Source: Physella acuta (taxonomy: Eukaryota; Mollusca; Gastropoda; Physidae). Taken from it: a stretch of DNA of 64,000 nt. Below, piece by piece: positions 23,601 through 34,954 of this stretch (its first letter is position 1; every line of letters starts with the position of its first letter). A model generated the notes under the pieces. The model did not search any database, was not told the DNA's origin, and saw nothing but the letters and a program-made list of their open reading frames with translations. The stretch lies in assembly GCF_028476545.1 (NCBI RefSeq), contig NW_026732728.1, positions 186,001-250,000 on the forward strand, read 5' to 3'. Made by a program: the position numbers and the translations under genes.

Positions 23601-25894
23601 TACCACAAGATAAAATTCCGCGGGTCGTGAGTTCCAACCTTCACGGTTGGGTGCACGCCCAACGTACAGGAGGTAAGCCCCAAGTTCTGTATCTGATTAT
23701 ACGACAAGTTTTAGTGGTAATTAAAGCGACACTTAATGTTATGGTATAATTTGTTTTTTAAAAACCACTTAGTATCAGATTATATTTTTTACGACACTAG
23801 TCAATTATAAATCCACAAGATAAATCGAACTCTTGCATAGGAGTGTTTGATCCCCTCTTGCCTTAGAGGGGTATCAACTCTTGACAGAATCTTAACTACT
23901 TTTGGTTAGAATATAAGGGGGGGGGGGGGGAAGATCGGAGGGCTATCGAATACTTTAGACAAATGAAACCCAGAATCATGGGTACTATACAATACCTTTT
24001 AAGTTTGATACTATACTGACATGTTAAGTTGTGTACTCAACAAGCAGACAAGATAGGATGTCTCCAAATCTAACACGGTCAAAGACGTAGGTAGCTAATT
24101 ACAAACGTTGGGTGATTAAAAATGTCTATATGAATGCCAGACATAATATACCAAAGAACGTCATGCGCGCTTTTTCTGTCTATATCGCCTTTCTAAATTT
24201 AAAGACAATTAAAATGCAAAATAATTTATATAATGACCAGCAGTTACACAAAACCAATAGCAATTACGGGGCATCAATATTTGAAACATCGATTACATGG
24301 TTAATTTATTCCTTTGAAACAACACCGGCGATACTGGCTTTGTAAAAACACGTAACAGCACTAAAGCGATTCCCACTCTTTGGGGAAAAGAGGGGAAAAC
24401 GTTTCAGAAAAGGTTAATTTCTATTCGAGCTATTCCTAACGAAATAAACGTGAATATTTTTTGTGGGGAAACTGATTAAGTAATTCAATAGCGTTTTCTA
24501 AATTAGTTGAGTGGACGAGAAGGGAAGGGCGAGGGAGAGAATTAGATCACATCGGCTTAAATAAACTAGAAGAATGGAGATCGATTACCAAAAAAAATCG
24601 CTTTAAACAAATGGAAATGTGTGTAGGCTAAATTACGTCAATAAACTTAGAAGTAGAGCCGGGGTATGTAATTGTATACGGAGATGTAAGAGTAAAAGAA
24701 CTACTGTAATAAGGGCATAGCTCTACTGCCGTGCCCAACTAATGAAGCACGGGGAACAGGTGCTACACACCCACTGCAAGACATCTGTGTGCACACCGAG
24801 ACTGGACATCAAACCCGGCGGCACCAGCTACAGAGAGACCGGATGTTTTCTTCTTTAGTACCACCGAGACTTGATTACACTCGCTAGTCCACGCTGCACC
24901 GACGCGAGAGAACTCTGAACTGCCCAGGGGAGGTAATTGATCAATAACCATCAATGCAAATCTGCGATGGGGGGGATTTTTTAAGGAGAAGGAACTGTAG
25001 CTCATGAATAGGTTTAAAACGAGGAAAGAAATCTTTAAGGAGGTGGCGATTTAAGAAACGCAACTAGAGTACACATCTAAATAAAACTAGGAATAATTTT
25101 TGGGGGATATGCAAGCATGTGGAAGGCATGTAGAAACAGGAGAATAACTGGATAGATAAACGAGTGAGGTTATTTCATGGCAGTATCTTTTTGATCCATA
25201 GTGTGATGAATTGTAAATCTTATTGCAAAATAATTTTTTTTTAAAGTATATATTCCAACATAATTATATATACAATAAAGATTTTATGTAGACCTTTGAA
25301 ATTATTTTTGATTACTAAATAAGAAGCAGTTTATTGCAAAGTAAGGAAAATGTCAACTACAAGAAACATTTGGCATTTAAAAACGAGTAAGGGGGGAAAG
25401 GTTTTTTAGGTTATAATACAATCAAATAGACACCTGCACGATAAACACATTGAAAATAAAACAAATAAAATAAAAATAAACAAAATCTTTACCTGGCGAG
25501 GTTTAAAAACTTTTGTCCAGTTTTTTTTTTTTTTTACTCCCAGACATGGCTAGGTGTCTGCATGTATGGAAAAGTAGATTGTGACTGACCAACTGACCAC
25601 TCTAGTGGTTTGAGATTAGCAGTGAAGGGTTTGTTATTAGTTAACAAGTAGTAGTTACATTACGGGCTACAATTATGGTACGATGTTTTTTGGTGCACAA
25701 AGTGATTAAAGCAAACTGGATACAAAAAATTAGTACTACAATAGTAACCACATAGACATGGTGATTAGTTAGTGAATTTAAATTAAATGTACATGTTTGT
25801 TCAGTTACAAATATGGGAGATTTCGCCATTAGAATTTTCTTTAAGATTGGAGGAAAACAGAACAAAATGTATAAAATATTTAAAAAGCAACAAT

Positions 25895-26225
25895 CCTAGA
25901 GAATCCCTTAAAGGATAACTTTTAACAGGAATCCCTTAAAAGGATACTTTTACCAATGACCCCTAAAAGGATAACTTACCATTGATGCCTAAAAGGATAA
26001 GTTACCAATGTCGCCTAAAAGGATAACTTTTACCAAACACGCCAAAAGGATAACTTTTACCAATGATGCCTAAAAGGATGACTTTTACCAATGACCCCTA
26101 AAAGGATAACTTACCAATGACGCCTAAAAGGATAACTTTTAACAATGACGCCTAAAAGGATTACTTTTAACAATGATCCATAAAAGGATTACTTTTAACA
26201 ATGATCCCTAAAAGGGGTAACTGTG
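25895..26225. repeat. Minisatellite, unit about 27 bp, about 12 copies
   Basis: The unit CCTAAAAGGATAACTTTTAC plus CAATGAC or close variants repeats through the stretch, with lengths of about 24 to 30 bp. AAAGGATAACTTTT has partial dyad symmetry. Located in qki intron 1. Confidence 0.9.
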
Positions 26226-28052
26226 ACAGGGTTTGCAACATGAAATGTGGACAGTAATGTTAATAACAATCCAAACCACCAAGGTATGATGACACTGACC
26301 ACCACAAATTTTCAGTTTCGAGCTACCAAAATAGTGAATTTCATAACGTAGAAAAGTATGAGTTTAGTGAAAAAAAATTAGTTTTAAATAATTGTGTTCA
26401 AAAAATGTGAATACCATCATGCAATTTGTTAAGTAAAGTTTGTAACACTTACATTAATAGATTGCTAATTAGTAAAGCAGACAATATAAACTTTTAAACT
26501 GTTAAAACCTTAAAAATATTCTATTTACAGATAAATCTATATACAAGATATTGGAGGACATAGCCAAGCTCGCATATTATTTGGTTTAAAATATGTTCCA
26601 ATTTAAAGCTAATAGTATTAATTTATAAAATTAACTCCTGCAGATAAGTAATTGGAACCATATAGGCTAGGCCTAGGCTTCTTATTTATAACAAACTATT
26701 GTTTTACGCTAGTTAGCCTATACGTTTGGACAATTTTTTCTTCAGTTATTTTTTTTTTAGGAGACATGGGACCCCTGCCTTCTTCTTAGCTAAGCCAGAT
26801 TTTAAAAAGCCTACTAAGCTTAGCAACAGCATCTTATCAAACTAGTGAAATCAAGAGATTTCCCTGAACACCACTACAAGTTGGGGTGACAATGGATTTA
26901 TCTATGAACAGCCACTCCTGGTGAAGTGGGCTAGAGTTTCACTGAGGGACATTGGAGATAAGACAATTGTGACCTCTGCTAGCCACAGATACCCCTGCTC
27001 CATTTAGATAAGTTCACCCTGATACTGCCCAGTTCAATACTGTATTGATTTTCTCACTAAACCCTGATGTTCATCAAAGCTGCATAATTCAGAAAGGTGA
27101 TAAAGGAGATAAAACCCCCATGAATGTAAATGTAGTCTGGACATGACTAAATCCCCAATACCACTAGAACCGACTTGTAATTCCCACCAATACAAATTTT
27201 GTTTTAGACTTCAATGATACAACCTACTATCCAAATTGTTTTTTCTCCATAAACAAAAGCAAACTGGTTCATATGTAAAAACTGTAGCTTACTGCATAAA
27301 GGTTGATCTGCATAATCATGTATAGGCCTATGGAGTTTTAGCATATTTAATATAGACACAGCTGAGGTCATTTTAAAATATCTGCATTCACACTGATCCT
27401 AAAAAATGCTCATTTTATAAACAGCTATGATGGATTGTATTAGGCCTACCTACTTGATTTACTTAAATCAGTATTTCAGTCATATTAAGTCTTAAATCAA
27501 ACAACTTTTAAAATTATTAGCCAAAAAATATTAAGCTATGTCAACATCAGTTGGCCCTACTGAAAACAATATAAACACACCTGGCATATGCTACTTTTAA
27601 TATTAGTTGTATTACTACTATAGGCCTAGATCTAGATAGGAGATGTATATTGACTTAAGCCTAACTTAAGCATAAAACTAGGAATTACAGATGTAGGCCT
27701 AGACTTAACTCAATATTTCGGCCTCATTTCTGGCAGAGCCCCCACCCCCCTCCCATGTAGTTCTAGATAAAGGGTGGGGGGGAGTAGGGATGAGCGCAGC
27801 ACAGCCAAACAAAATTTAAGGATAGCCTAGGCCTAATAATTTTTATTTTCTTAAAAAAACCTACTTCAGAATCTAGACTAGCTTCTAATTAGAAGCTACT
27901 TATGTTCGCCCGAATTGAGTTTTTGTCTGTTACGGTTTTCTAATACTCAAAAGTAAATAGGCTACCTAAAGAAAGGTGCCTGGCCTAGCCTGCCAACCCT
28001 CATTTAAAATAAGCCTTAACACTTGCCTCGCAGACCGGAGGGTAATCTTTTC

Positions 28053-28265
28053 AAGATGGCTGCCCTACTTCTGATTAAACTTACTAAGCACAGGAATGTC
28101 GCTTCGCTACAACTTCAAGTAGGCTTTAACGTACGCAGGTTGATTCGTATATTAAGACTAGCTAGTGGTTCACATGTTTTAACTAACTTGGTAACATTTA
28201 AACGCATAAAAATAACTTTTAGACACCTCGGAAATCGCAACCCTCGGCACAAAATAGTTGGCTGA
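28053..28265 (+). CDS. Candidate small antisense ORF with a basic N-terminus (doubtful)
   Basis: AAGATGGCTGCC at 28050-28061 combines a YY1-type initiator motif with a good Kozak ATG. The 70-residue frame starts MAALLLIKLTKHRNVASLQL and is rich in Leu, Arg and Lys with no acidic residue in the first 60. This resembles a mitochondrial targeting segment, either of a small protein or of a first exon (possible donors at CAA|GTAGGC and CAG|GTTGAT). I do not recognise the product. It runs opposite to qki, about 650 bp inside the qki transcription unit. It could equally be chance. Confidence 0.2.
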   Translation, partial: KMAALLLIKLTKHRNVASLQLQVGFNVRRLIRILRLASGSHVLTNLVTFKRIKITFRHLGNRNPRHKIVG

Positions 28266-28446
28266 AGTTAAAGCGAGGCTGTTTAATTATTTGATTGCAC
28301 TTCACATAAAATTGTCCTAGATTCTATTTTTATTTATAGATTTGGACCTGAATAAGAAGTATGCTGCTCGATTCAAAATATTTAATTCAGTACAATTCCT
28401 ACAAACTTTTTTTCCTCTAATTTTGTTTTCACTTTCGTAAACTTAC

Positions 28447-28573
28447 CTTCATCTAAAATTTTCTCCGTATGAATGAAAACATTTGGAAGAGCTTGAATTT
28501 GTTTTTTATCTTTTAGTAACTGGGCTAGATACTCAGGCGTGTTACGATCATCTTTGTTAGTCTCAGTTCCCAT
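28447..28573 (-). CDS. qki: qki coding exon 1: start codon and QUA1 dimerisation domain
   Basis: Encodes residues 1-42 plus the first base of codon 43. The start is the ATG at 28573 (A at -3, G at +4, a strong Kozak context); no earlier in-frame ATG exists before a stop. The short N-terminus MGTETNKDDRN is followed by the QUA1 helix TPEYLAQLLKDKKQIQALPN (residues 12-31) and by VFIHTEKILDE. This matches the family pattern of a DYLxQLLxDKK helix, a turn at PN and a second helix ending LLDEE, which form the homodimer. The donor is GATGAAG|GTAAGT. Codon 43 is completed to Glu by exon 2, giving the conserved LDEE. Exon 1 of vertebrate QKI has a similar layout (from memory of the family). Confidence 0.96.
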
Positions 28574-28689
28574 GTTAGAAAGCTTTAAGAAAGTTTCAGC
28601 ATAAAAAAAAACTACCCGAGTTAAAGAAGTGTTAGATGTTCCCAAGCTTACACAAAACTCAACTAAAGCGTATACCCTCTCTCCGACTA

Positions 28690-28740
28690 ACTTTGTTTAT
28701 GAACACGTGGGGTCACTGCGCATGCGTGCTGTGGCGGAGA
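28690..28740 (-). promoter_or_regulatory. Likely qki promoter core with NRF1-type and E-box palindromes
   Basis: About 130-145 bp upstream of the start codon lie TGCGCATGCGT (28717-28727), a near-perfect NRF1 palindrome, and CACGTG (28704-28709), an E-box. The surrounding sequence is locally richer in GC than the intron. NRF1-type sites are common in TATA-less animal promoters. The 5' UTR would be about 28574-28690. The transcription start is not visible directly. Confidence 0.5.
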
Positions 28741-29309
28741 ACACTCGACAAATCAAACGAAGGGGGGTGAAAGGGTTGTTGCTTGGCCTAGTCCAGGATT
28801 GAACACCAGTTGCGCAGCCCCGGATAGACGGGGTGGGGCGGAGGAAGGGGGAATGATTCCGAGTCCTAATCACTAAACCAACTTCAAAGTTTAACTTACT
28901 AAACCGTATTACTTAATTTTATAATCTTTAGTTTAACATTTTAAAACCAAGTTTAAGACACCCCTAAACAAATTTTGACCTTTTCTGAAAGAACCTGTCG
29001 ACGATGGTCGCTCCTTCAACAAAAACCGACGAGTTTAACCCGCTGAGGCGCAACGGCTGATACCTGAGTCTGGAATAACAATTTTTAGTTATCTTTCTGA
29101 GGCCTGTGGGGGGGGGGGGGGGGGTGACAAGTATCATTTTTTTAGTTTCCCCAGGAGTTGTTATTTTTATCTTCCTCATTATCGCATGCACCACCTTATT
29201 GCACTTTTTGCCATGTTTAAATTTCTTTTGTAAAACTTAATAGTTGTGCAGGCAATACTACCTTAGCTAGTTTTATTTGTATAAGTATATATTTTTGCCC
29301 AACTGCTCA

Positions 29310-29450
29310 AACCCAGCTCTGATGGGTACCTTACTCATGTTGAGGAAAGTAAAAGTATCTGGACATAGTGATTACAACTCTATACGTTCGTATGCTAATG
29401 CTACTGAAACAGGTGAACTCTTCTCCTCATGGACAATCAGGCTACAAAGG
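29310..29450 (+). mobile_element. Old copy of the tRNA-SINE body
   Basis: CCCAGCTCTGATGGGTACCT, then ACTCATGTTGAGGAAAGTAA and CTACTGAAACAGGTGAACTC, match the body of the SINE at 12508-12757 with many changes. The tRNA head is missing. An older, 5'-truncated copy. Confidence 0.75.
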
Positions 29451-29687
29451 GTGCTTTACATTCTTTTTTACTCCAACGTAACTTTAAAAAAAATATTGAC
29501 TTGTATAATTCAATCTGTAATTTAGATAAAGTCACGAATTATAATTTTAAAGATATTTCATGGCAAAAGCTTTCAACGCCTTGCAACTATATCGACTATA
29601 TGCGTTGAAATTGGACCACTGTGACTATGGGTCTTATGAATAATGTATGTAAATTTAGAAATCTGCTCCAGTTCAGTTCGAGTTCAT

Positions 29688-29690
<3 letters not shown>

Positions 29691-29761
<71 letters not shown>

Positions 29762-30025
29762 AGTGTTGTGTGTGTGTATGTTTGTATGCATGTATGTATG
29801 TATGTATGTATGTATGTATGTATGTATGTATGTATGTATGTATGTATGTATGTATGTATGTATGTATGTATGTATGTATGTATGTATGTATGTATGTATG
29901 TATGTATGTATGTATGTATGTATGTATGTATGTATGTATGTATGTATGTATTTATGTATGTATGTATTTATGTATGTATGTATGTATGTATGTATGTATG
30001 TATGTATGTATGTATGTATGTATAT
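29691..30025. repeat. Compound microsatellite (TA)n(TG)n(TATG)n
   Basis: About 45 bp of TA, about 30 bp of TG, then roughly 240 bp of GTAT repeats with a few GTATTTAT variants. It produces long spurious reading frames of alternating Tyr, Val, Cys and Met. Confidence 0.98.
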
Positions 30026-30059
30026 GTATACTTATTCCAACGCATTTTTCATATAAGAC

Positions 30060-30430
30060 ACACGTATGTCGGTGATATGATGTATGTGTATGTGCGCAGT
30101 TTACGGCCAGCTATGTGGCGGTATGTAAAAGAACCCGCGGCACAATGCGTGTAGGGTTACATGCCAGGAGTGACGTCCAGGGTATATGGGCCGTGAACAA
30201 TGGAGTCACTGGACTCCAACAGGAGACCTGCCAGACCAGTCGTGGGAAGAGACCGCTGGAGCCCTCCTCCACCCCACCCGCGCACCCACCGGGGGGAAGT
30301 TAACGAAGCCCGGATTAAGTAGAGCGCGAAGTCTTTGGCTGAGGCAGGCTGACGCTCAGCCGAGGTAGAATTTTTGGTGGGGTATATAAAGCCCTCGGCC
30401 TCACTCTCGGGATGAGTAGTTTAAGGGAAG
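30060..30430 (+). promoter_or_regulatory. GC-rich segment ending in a TATA box (unidentified)
   Basis: A sharp rise in GC content follows the microsatellite. Near its end GGGGTATATAAAGCCCTCGG (about 30379-30398) is a good TATA box, with CCTCACTC about 20 bp further as a possible initiator. No matching gene follows; a T-rich stretch does. It may be the promoter part of a decayed mobile element. I could not assign a family. Confidence 0.3.
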
Positions 30431-30605
30431 AAGAAAAAATATACAGGTTTTTTTTTTTAAAGTTCTCAGTTAATTTCACGGCTGGAGTTTTCTCTCAATC
30501 CATACCGAAACCTCATCTTGTTTTAGCCTTTTGCTGCCTTGGCCAACTTTTTTTTTTTATCCGGCAATCTTCTACACATTTTTTTTCTTTTCTTTATTTT
30601 TTTCT

Positions 30606-30647
<42 letters not shown>

Positions 30648-31839
30648 CGTTACAAAATGTGAAACTTCCAGCGCAGGTGCAGTACAGGGGGTTTCAGGCA
30701 TAGCTCGTGTTGCGAGTCGGAGGGGGGGGGGGATACATACATACTGATGCTTTTTAAATTAGTTTATTTTTTAAAAATATCCCTTCCACACCCCTCTTCC
30801 CCCATGGGCTTTGTAAGGTGAGAAAAACTCTTTGTCTTGTTACAAAAATCTGTGTAACTTCCACGATTGTCAATGTTAGTTAGGGGGGGGGGGGGGAGAG
30901 AGAATATTGTCAGCGTTACTCACGAGGGAAGATTGTGTCGAGCTAAAGGGAGACGATCGCATCAGTTGTGGTGTAGAAATATTATGCCGGCCTTACTCAC
31001 ATACGCGAATCTTGGTAGATAATCGTGTCCATCCTCTTCAGATGAGGGGGGGGGGGTCGTATCAGAGCAAGGTGGGAGAATAATTTCGTGTCAGGCTTAC
31101 TCAAGGGAGAGAACAATGTCATGACTGCTCAAGTAAATATTGATGATATGACATGAGGAACAGTGCATGAGATCTGTAGCCAGGGGAACGACCCCGCCCC
31201 CACCACCCAACCCCCCCCCCCCACCCCCCCCCCCTTACGAAAATTGTACAACACGACCGTCCCAACTATGTTACATTTCTCTTTGTATCATTTAATGGTA
31301 TCAATATTATCAAAATTAGAATTTTTTTCCTCAGTTCTTGCTTTGATGCTCACTATATGTAAACGTTTTACGGTACGGTTCAGTACTGCCTTAATGCTCG
31401 CATTATTAAAGTGTTTACGGACTGTATGGTATTGCTTTTTATTAAAAGCTTAAAGATCATAGCTAATTGCGGTTTTTTAAGTAATTAATTAATTAATTAA
31501 TTTGTTTGTTTGTTTATTTTGGCTGGAGGAAACCTAGCGGTTTGTATGAACATTGATGTGTGTGAAGATTTAAAGTTTGAGTGACTTTTATCTAATGTTG
31601 GCACGTGTAGGATGAAGTTCTTATTAAAACATCAAAGAAGTTAAGTCATCAGACAGGTTTCCTCTTTGTTCTGAATTGTAATGCTGGACTGGAAGGGATT
31701 TCTTCCAACACAGTTATATATAATGTGTCAGCTTGTTATGCGCTATATAGGCCGGCTGACTCCTATTTCAGCCTTTTTCTTTTTTTTTTTTTTTTGCTAA
31801 CATAGTCGTTGTCTATCCAAGATTTTGAAGTTTCTCTCC

Positions 31840-31925
31840 TAGATGGATGGCTGCCCCCAGCTATTGAGCCTCGTCTGCCTGGGGGTTCGAACTCGGGACT
31901 TTTAGATTTAGCAACCTTAAGTGCT
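31840..31925 (-). mobile_element. SINE head remnant (tRNA-like)
   Basis: On the minus strand TTGCTAAATCTAAAAGTCCC is followed by a B box GAGTTCGAACCCCC, the layout of the tRNA-like head of the SINE at 12508-12757. The body is not recognisable. Confidence 0.5.
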
Positions 31926-32190
31926 CCTTCCTCTGACAGTTCTGATACGTACTCCGTTTCCAGGCACTTCCTATGCGTGAGGTCTTCACTTCAGACTTCT
32001 GATAATTGCTCCGTTGGACACTTCTGATACTTAATCCGTCATCGGACACTTCTGATGCGTGCTACATGAGAAATTCTCACTATAAATGTCCGCAGTAGCA
32101 AAAACAAGATATTCTACAAAACGGAAGTAACTGTGACGTACTTCAGCTGAAGTCGGACCCGCCATTTTGTCGCCCTAATTTACTTCGACT

Positions 32191-32260
32191 AGTAGAGCGC
32201 GCAGTTCCGCCCTAGCCGGAAGTCGCAAGTTCGATCCCCGGTACGACCACGTCTTGAGCC
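32191..32260 (+). mobile_element. tRNA-like SINE head remnant
   Basis: AGTAGAGCGC (A-box-like) is followed about 35 bases later by a good B box AAGTTCGATCCCCGG. Stem pairing for a true tRNA is not evident, so this is a SINE head and not a tRNA gene. Confidence 0.5.
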
Positions 32261-32284
32261 TGGCATCAATAGGCGATCGTATAA

Positions 32285-32377
32285 ATCATAGGACAAATAC
32301 AGTCAACGATGTTAAAATCATAGGACAAACACAGTCATCGATGTTAAAATCATAGGACAAACACAGTCATCGATGTT
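32285..32377. repeat. Three-copy 31-bp tandem repeat
   Basis: AAATCATAGGACAAACACAG plus TCATCGATGTT occurs three times in a row, the first copy slightly different. Immediately downstream of the SINE head, so possibly its tail region. Confidence 0.85.
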
Positions 32378-32484
32378 TAGTAATATACCGTGTCACAGAA
32401 ACATGACATCTACTTTACAAAAACTATGGATAGCAGTCTAAAATGAAAAGTATAATTTACAGATTTTTTTATTTACTTTCTTTG

Positions 32485-32486
<2 letters not shown>

Positions 32487-32576
<90 letters not shown>
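32487..32576. repeat. (TA)n microsatellite
   Basis: About 45 uninterrupted TA units. Confidence 0.98.
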
Positions 32577-32578
<2 letters not shown>

Positions 32579-33219
32579 GGATGTCATCAAGTTGGTCTAG
32601 TTAAGGCTACGAGTGAGAAGTTTTGAGTAAAGTAAAAACTTGGATTCTCGTGGTTTTGTTTCCAGGACGTGGTAATAAAAAAAAAGTGGATATGAAACAG
32701 AGGCCGCAAACTGCGGAAAGTCGTAAAATTCCCTTGGGTTAAAAGACAGTAGAAAAAAAAATCAATTTGATCAGGAGAAATCGATAATTACGGGTTATTA
32801 AGCGTAGTCGTGAGGTGGTGGAATGGGTTTCAGGGAAATTAAATGGTACTAGACCGTGAGGGGGCCGAGCTTTATGTGACGTAGTCCAGTCATGGGACAG
32901 GTTTTGATGACTCTATTAAGTCAGATGAAGGTACTGAAGTGTGCTGTAGTCTCTAGCAGTTGAAAAATTAAACTACCTAACAAAGGAAGTAGGATAAAAA
33001 AAAAAACTTATTTGGCCATGAGTGTTTCCAAATGCCCATCCGTTACCAGATATATTTTTTTATTCTTTAAAAGTAATTGAAGCAAACACCATCGACCCAT
33101 CCCCGCCCCTACACCCATCACGAACTACCGCATTCTTCAATAACCGTCCCCATTGAATCTAAACATTAGGTAAATAGTTCCAATAAATAATTCAAGAATG
33201 GACGTAAAAAAAAGCAACA

Positions 33220-33700
33220 GCGCCGGGAACAATGCTACCTGTTTCTTTCACCTCCCGCCTCGCTCCGGCTGATAAATAACGGATCCGGTTTCTAAAAGCT
33301 GGCATCATTTATTTACATCTCCCAGCACGGAGTTTCGCCGCGCTGTGTTCGGTTCGATCTCCCGGCCCCGGCCCTTTTTGTGTTTTTTCCTGGTGTCGGA
33401 GGCCCAATATCAATACCCATCAATACCTGAATGCTTACACGGAAATGTAAGAGGGAAGACCATGCATCGCGATGCCAGTATGGTCATAGTTCTTGAAGTA
33501 TAAGGCGGCGGGTTATCTAAACATCGGCATTAGCGCGCACGGAATTATTTATTGGGTTGGTTCTAGTATTGTGTTTTCACTAGAAAACACAACATGGCGG
33601 CAGGATGGCGCGACGTCTCTGAAATTATTTTCTCCTCTGGGCGTTGTTTTACTTTTTTTTTTTTAAACTAGAAGACAAAATGGCGCTTCGATGCATCCCA
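33220..33700. promoter_or_regulatory. GC-rich, CpG-containing patch with ATGGCGGC motifs
   Basis: A locally GC-rich stretch with many CpG (CGCCGCGC near 33336, GGCGGCGGG near 33503, GCGCGCAC near 33533). It ends in AACATGGCGGCAGG (from about 33591), a YY1-type start motif, with a second AAAATGGCGC near 33678. A 10-bp stem hairpin (TTGTGTTTTC / GAAAACACAA, 33569-33592) adjoins the first. It may be a promoter of an unseen gene; the frame from this ATG gives only about 51 residues that I do not recognise. Confidence 0.3.
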
Positions 33701-34179
33701 CTGCCAGTTTTTGGTGGACTAATTAGCATTTCCTGCTGCAAGAGATAACGCAGGGACAATTTATGGACAATGATGATTAAGGTAATCTAATTTTAAAGAA
33801 CTCAATTTTTGGGTTCTAATGCCAGTCGAGAACAAAGCACCGAGTTGATAGAGATCGATTTCCGCAGAGACCCATCGAAGTTCTGTAATAAGAATAGCAA
33901 GGTCTCTAGAGTTTATTGAGACTTGTTTTATAAACACGGCTAAAAAGCAAATGACAACTTTCTAGCGCTGAGCGTGTTTTGTGATTGAACTCGATCAAGC
34001 GAGACGTGCTTTTTAACGTAAGGGTCCCGTTGACATATTTTGTATAAGGGTAGGGATAGGAGGAGGCGAGTTAAAAATAAGTTGGTGTTTAATCAAAACA
34101 TCAATTGTAGAGGTTATTAGGTCTTTGTTCAAGATTATGTTTTATTTTTGAGTTTTCTTTATTAGGGAGTTTGTTGTCC

Positions 34180-34250
34180 TCATAGGGTTCGAACTTGCGA
34201 CTTCTGGAGCTAGCAATCATGCGCGCTCCTGCCCGACCACGCCGTCCCAT
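34180..34250 (-). mobile_element. tRNA-like SINE head
   Basis: On the minus strand GGGACGGCGTGGTCGGGCAG, then GATTGCTAGCT and AAGTCGCAAGTTCGAACCC line up with the head of the SINE at 12508-12757, including the Ser(GCT)-like anticodon segment. The body is lost. Confidence 0.65.
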
Positions 34251-34954
34251 GTTAACAATTATTTTATAAGCTTTTTATGCAAGTCTTGACGCTCCTACTT
34301 TACCTACAGAGAGTATCCTACAAGGTAAAAGGGACAGAAAAGACGTGGATGTTTTAGTCGTTTCTGTCAGTACCACCGCCATCACTTTGTTAAGACGTTC
34401 ATTGATTTGCTGTAAAACGGATCAATGCACCACTGCATCTTAACTAAATTATTTCTCAGCTTGGGGTTTAAATTATACTCTTCGACATGGTGCGTTACGA
34501 TGAACAAAAACCAAACGTTACGATTATCAGTTATGAGCAGTTTCTTTTCTTCTATGCTTTACTAGATCCTAACCCTAACCATAGTCCTCACAGCCACATC
34601 GTCATTGTTCTTTAGCGTTTCTTGCACAAGACATGGCCCCTATAATAGCTCGATACTCTCTGCAATCTTGCATGAACCAATATGTCATATCGATTTCAGA
34701 TGTTTTTGCGATATACTTGGTATTAAGTGTATAAGTGTAGTCTAGTAATAGGAATTTAATCAAATATAAAGTGCACTTTAAACTTGCTCGCAGAGAAACA
34801 TGTAGTTACATAATACGGTCATATAGGTTGTAGTTACATACTACGGCCGTAGAGGTTTAACCAATAACTTAAAATTCACTTCGTACTGTGGCTGATACCC
34901 TTATTGTAGAACACAGCACACAAGCATATTAGACACGATCGTGTCAGGATATTT

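Larger units (their letters stand above)
20649..28446 (-). other. qki intron 1
   Basis: 7.8-kb intron with C/G homopolymer tracts near 23062, 23567 and 23918, a roughly 28-bp minisatellite (25895-26225) and six copies of the palindrome TAGGCCTA between 26668 and 27835. A short antisense reading frame begins at 28053 (listed separately). No further qki exon was recognised. Confidence 0.65.
945..28573 (-). other. qki: qki/how gene, 5' half of the coding region (start codon to QUA2)
   Basis: This minus-strand locus encodes a STAR-family RNA-binding protein, the Quaking (vertebrate) / Held Out Wings (fly) ortholog. Such proteins dimerise through QUA1, bind ACUAAY-type sites in RNA through KH plus QUA2, and control splicing, stability and translation of muscle, glial and other transcripts. 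Coding exons run 28573-28447, 20648-20518, 13093-12977, 7724-7581, then either 1278-1176 or 1062-945. Phases are 1, 0, 0, 0, 1, and every junction is GT-AG. The joined protein reaches residue 207 or 212, depending on the final exon, and covers the whole STAR domain. The proline-rich tail and alternative C-termini expected for the family lie beyond position 1. Introns are 7.8, 7.4, 5.3 and 6.3 kb. Family assignment is certain; the choice between the names qki and how is convention. Confidence 0.97.

Noticed and set aside
23106-23606. 166-codon minus-strand frame
   Set aside because: Low-complexity Pro run from a C tract, followed by Cys-rich sequence from CACACTGCTGACACACC-type repeats; the start is not an ATG in good context and there are no related proteins that I know.
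28574-28645. N-terminal extension of qki beyond the ATG at 28573
   Set aside because: The upstream in-frame candidate start is TTG, not ATG, and the added residues have no family match; the 28573 ATG has a strong context.
29621-30154. 177-codon plus-strand frame of Tyr-Val-Cys-Met repeats
   Set aside because: Translation of the (TATG)n microsatellite.
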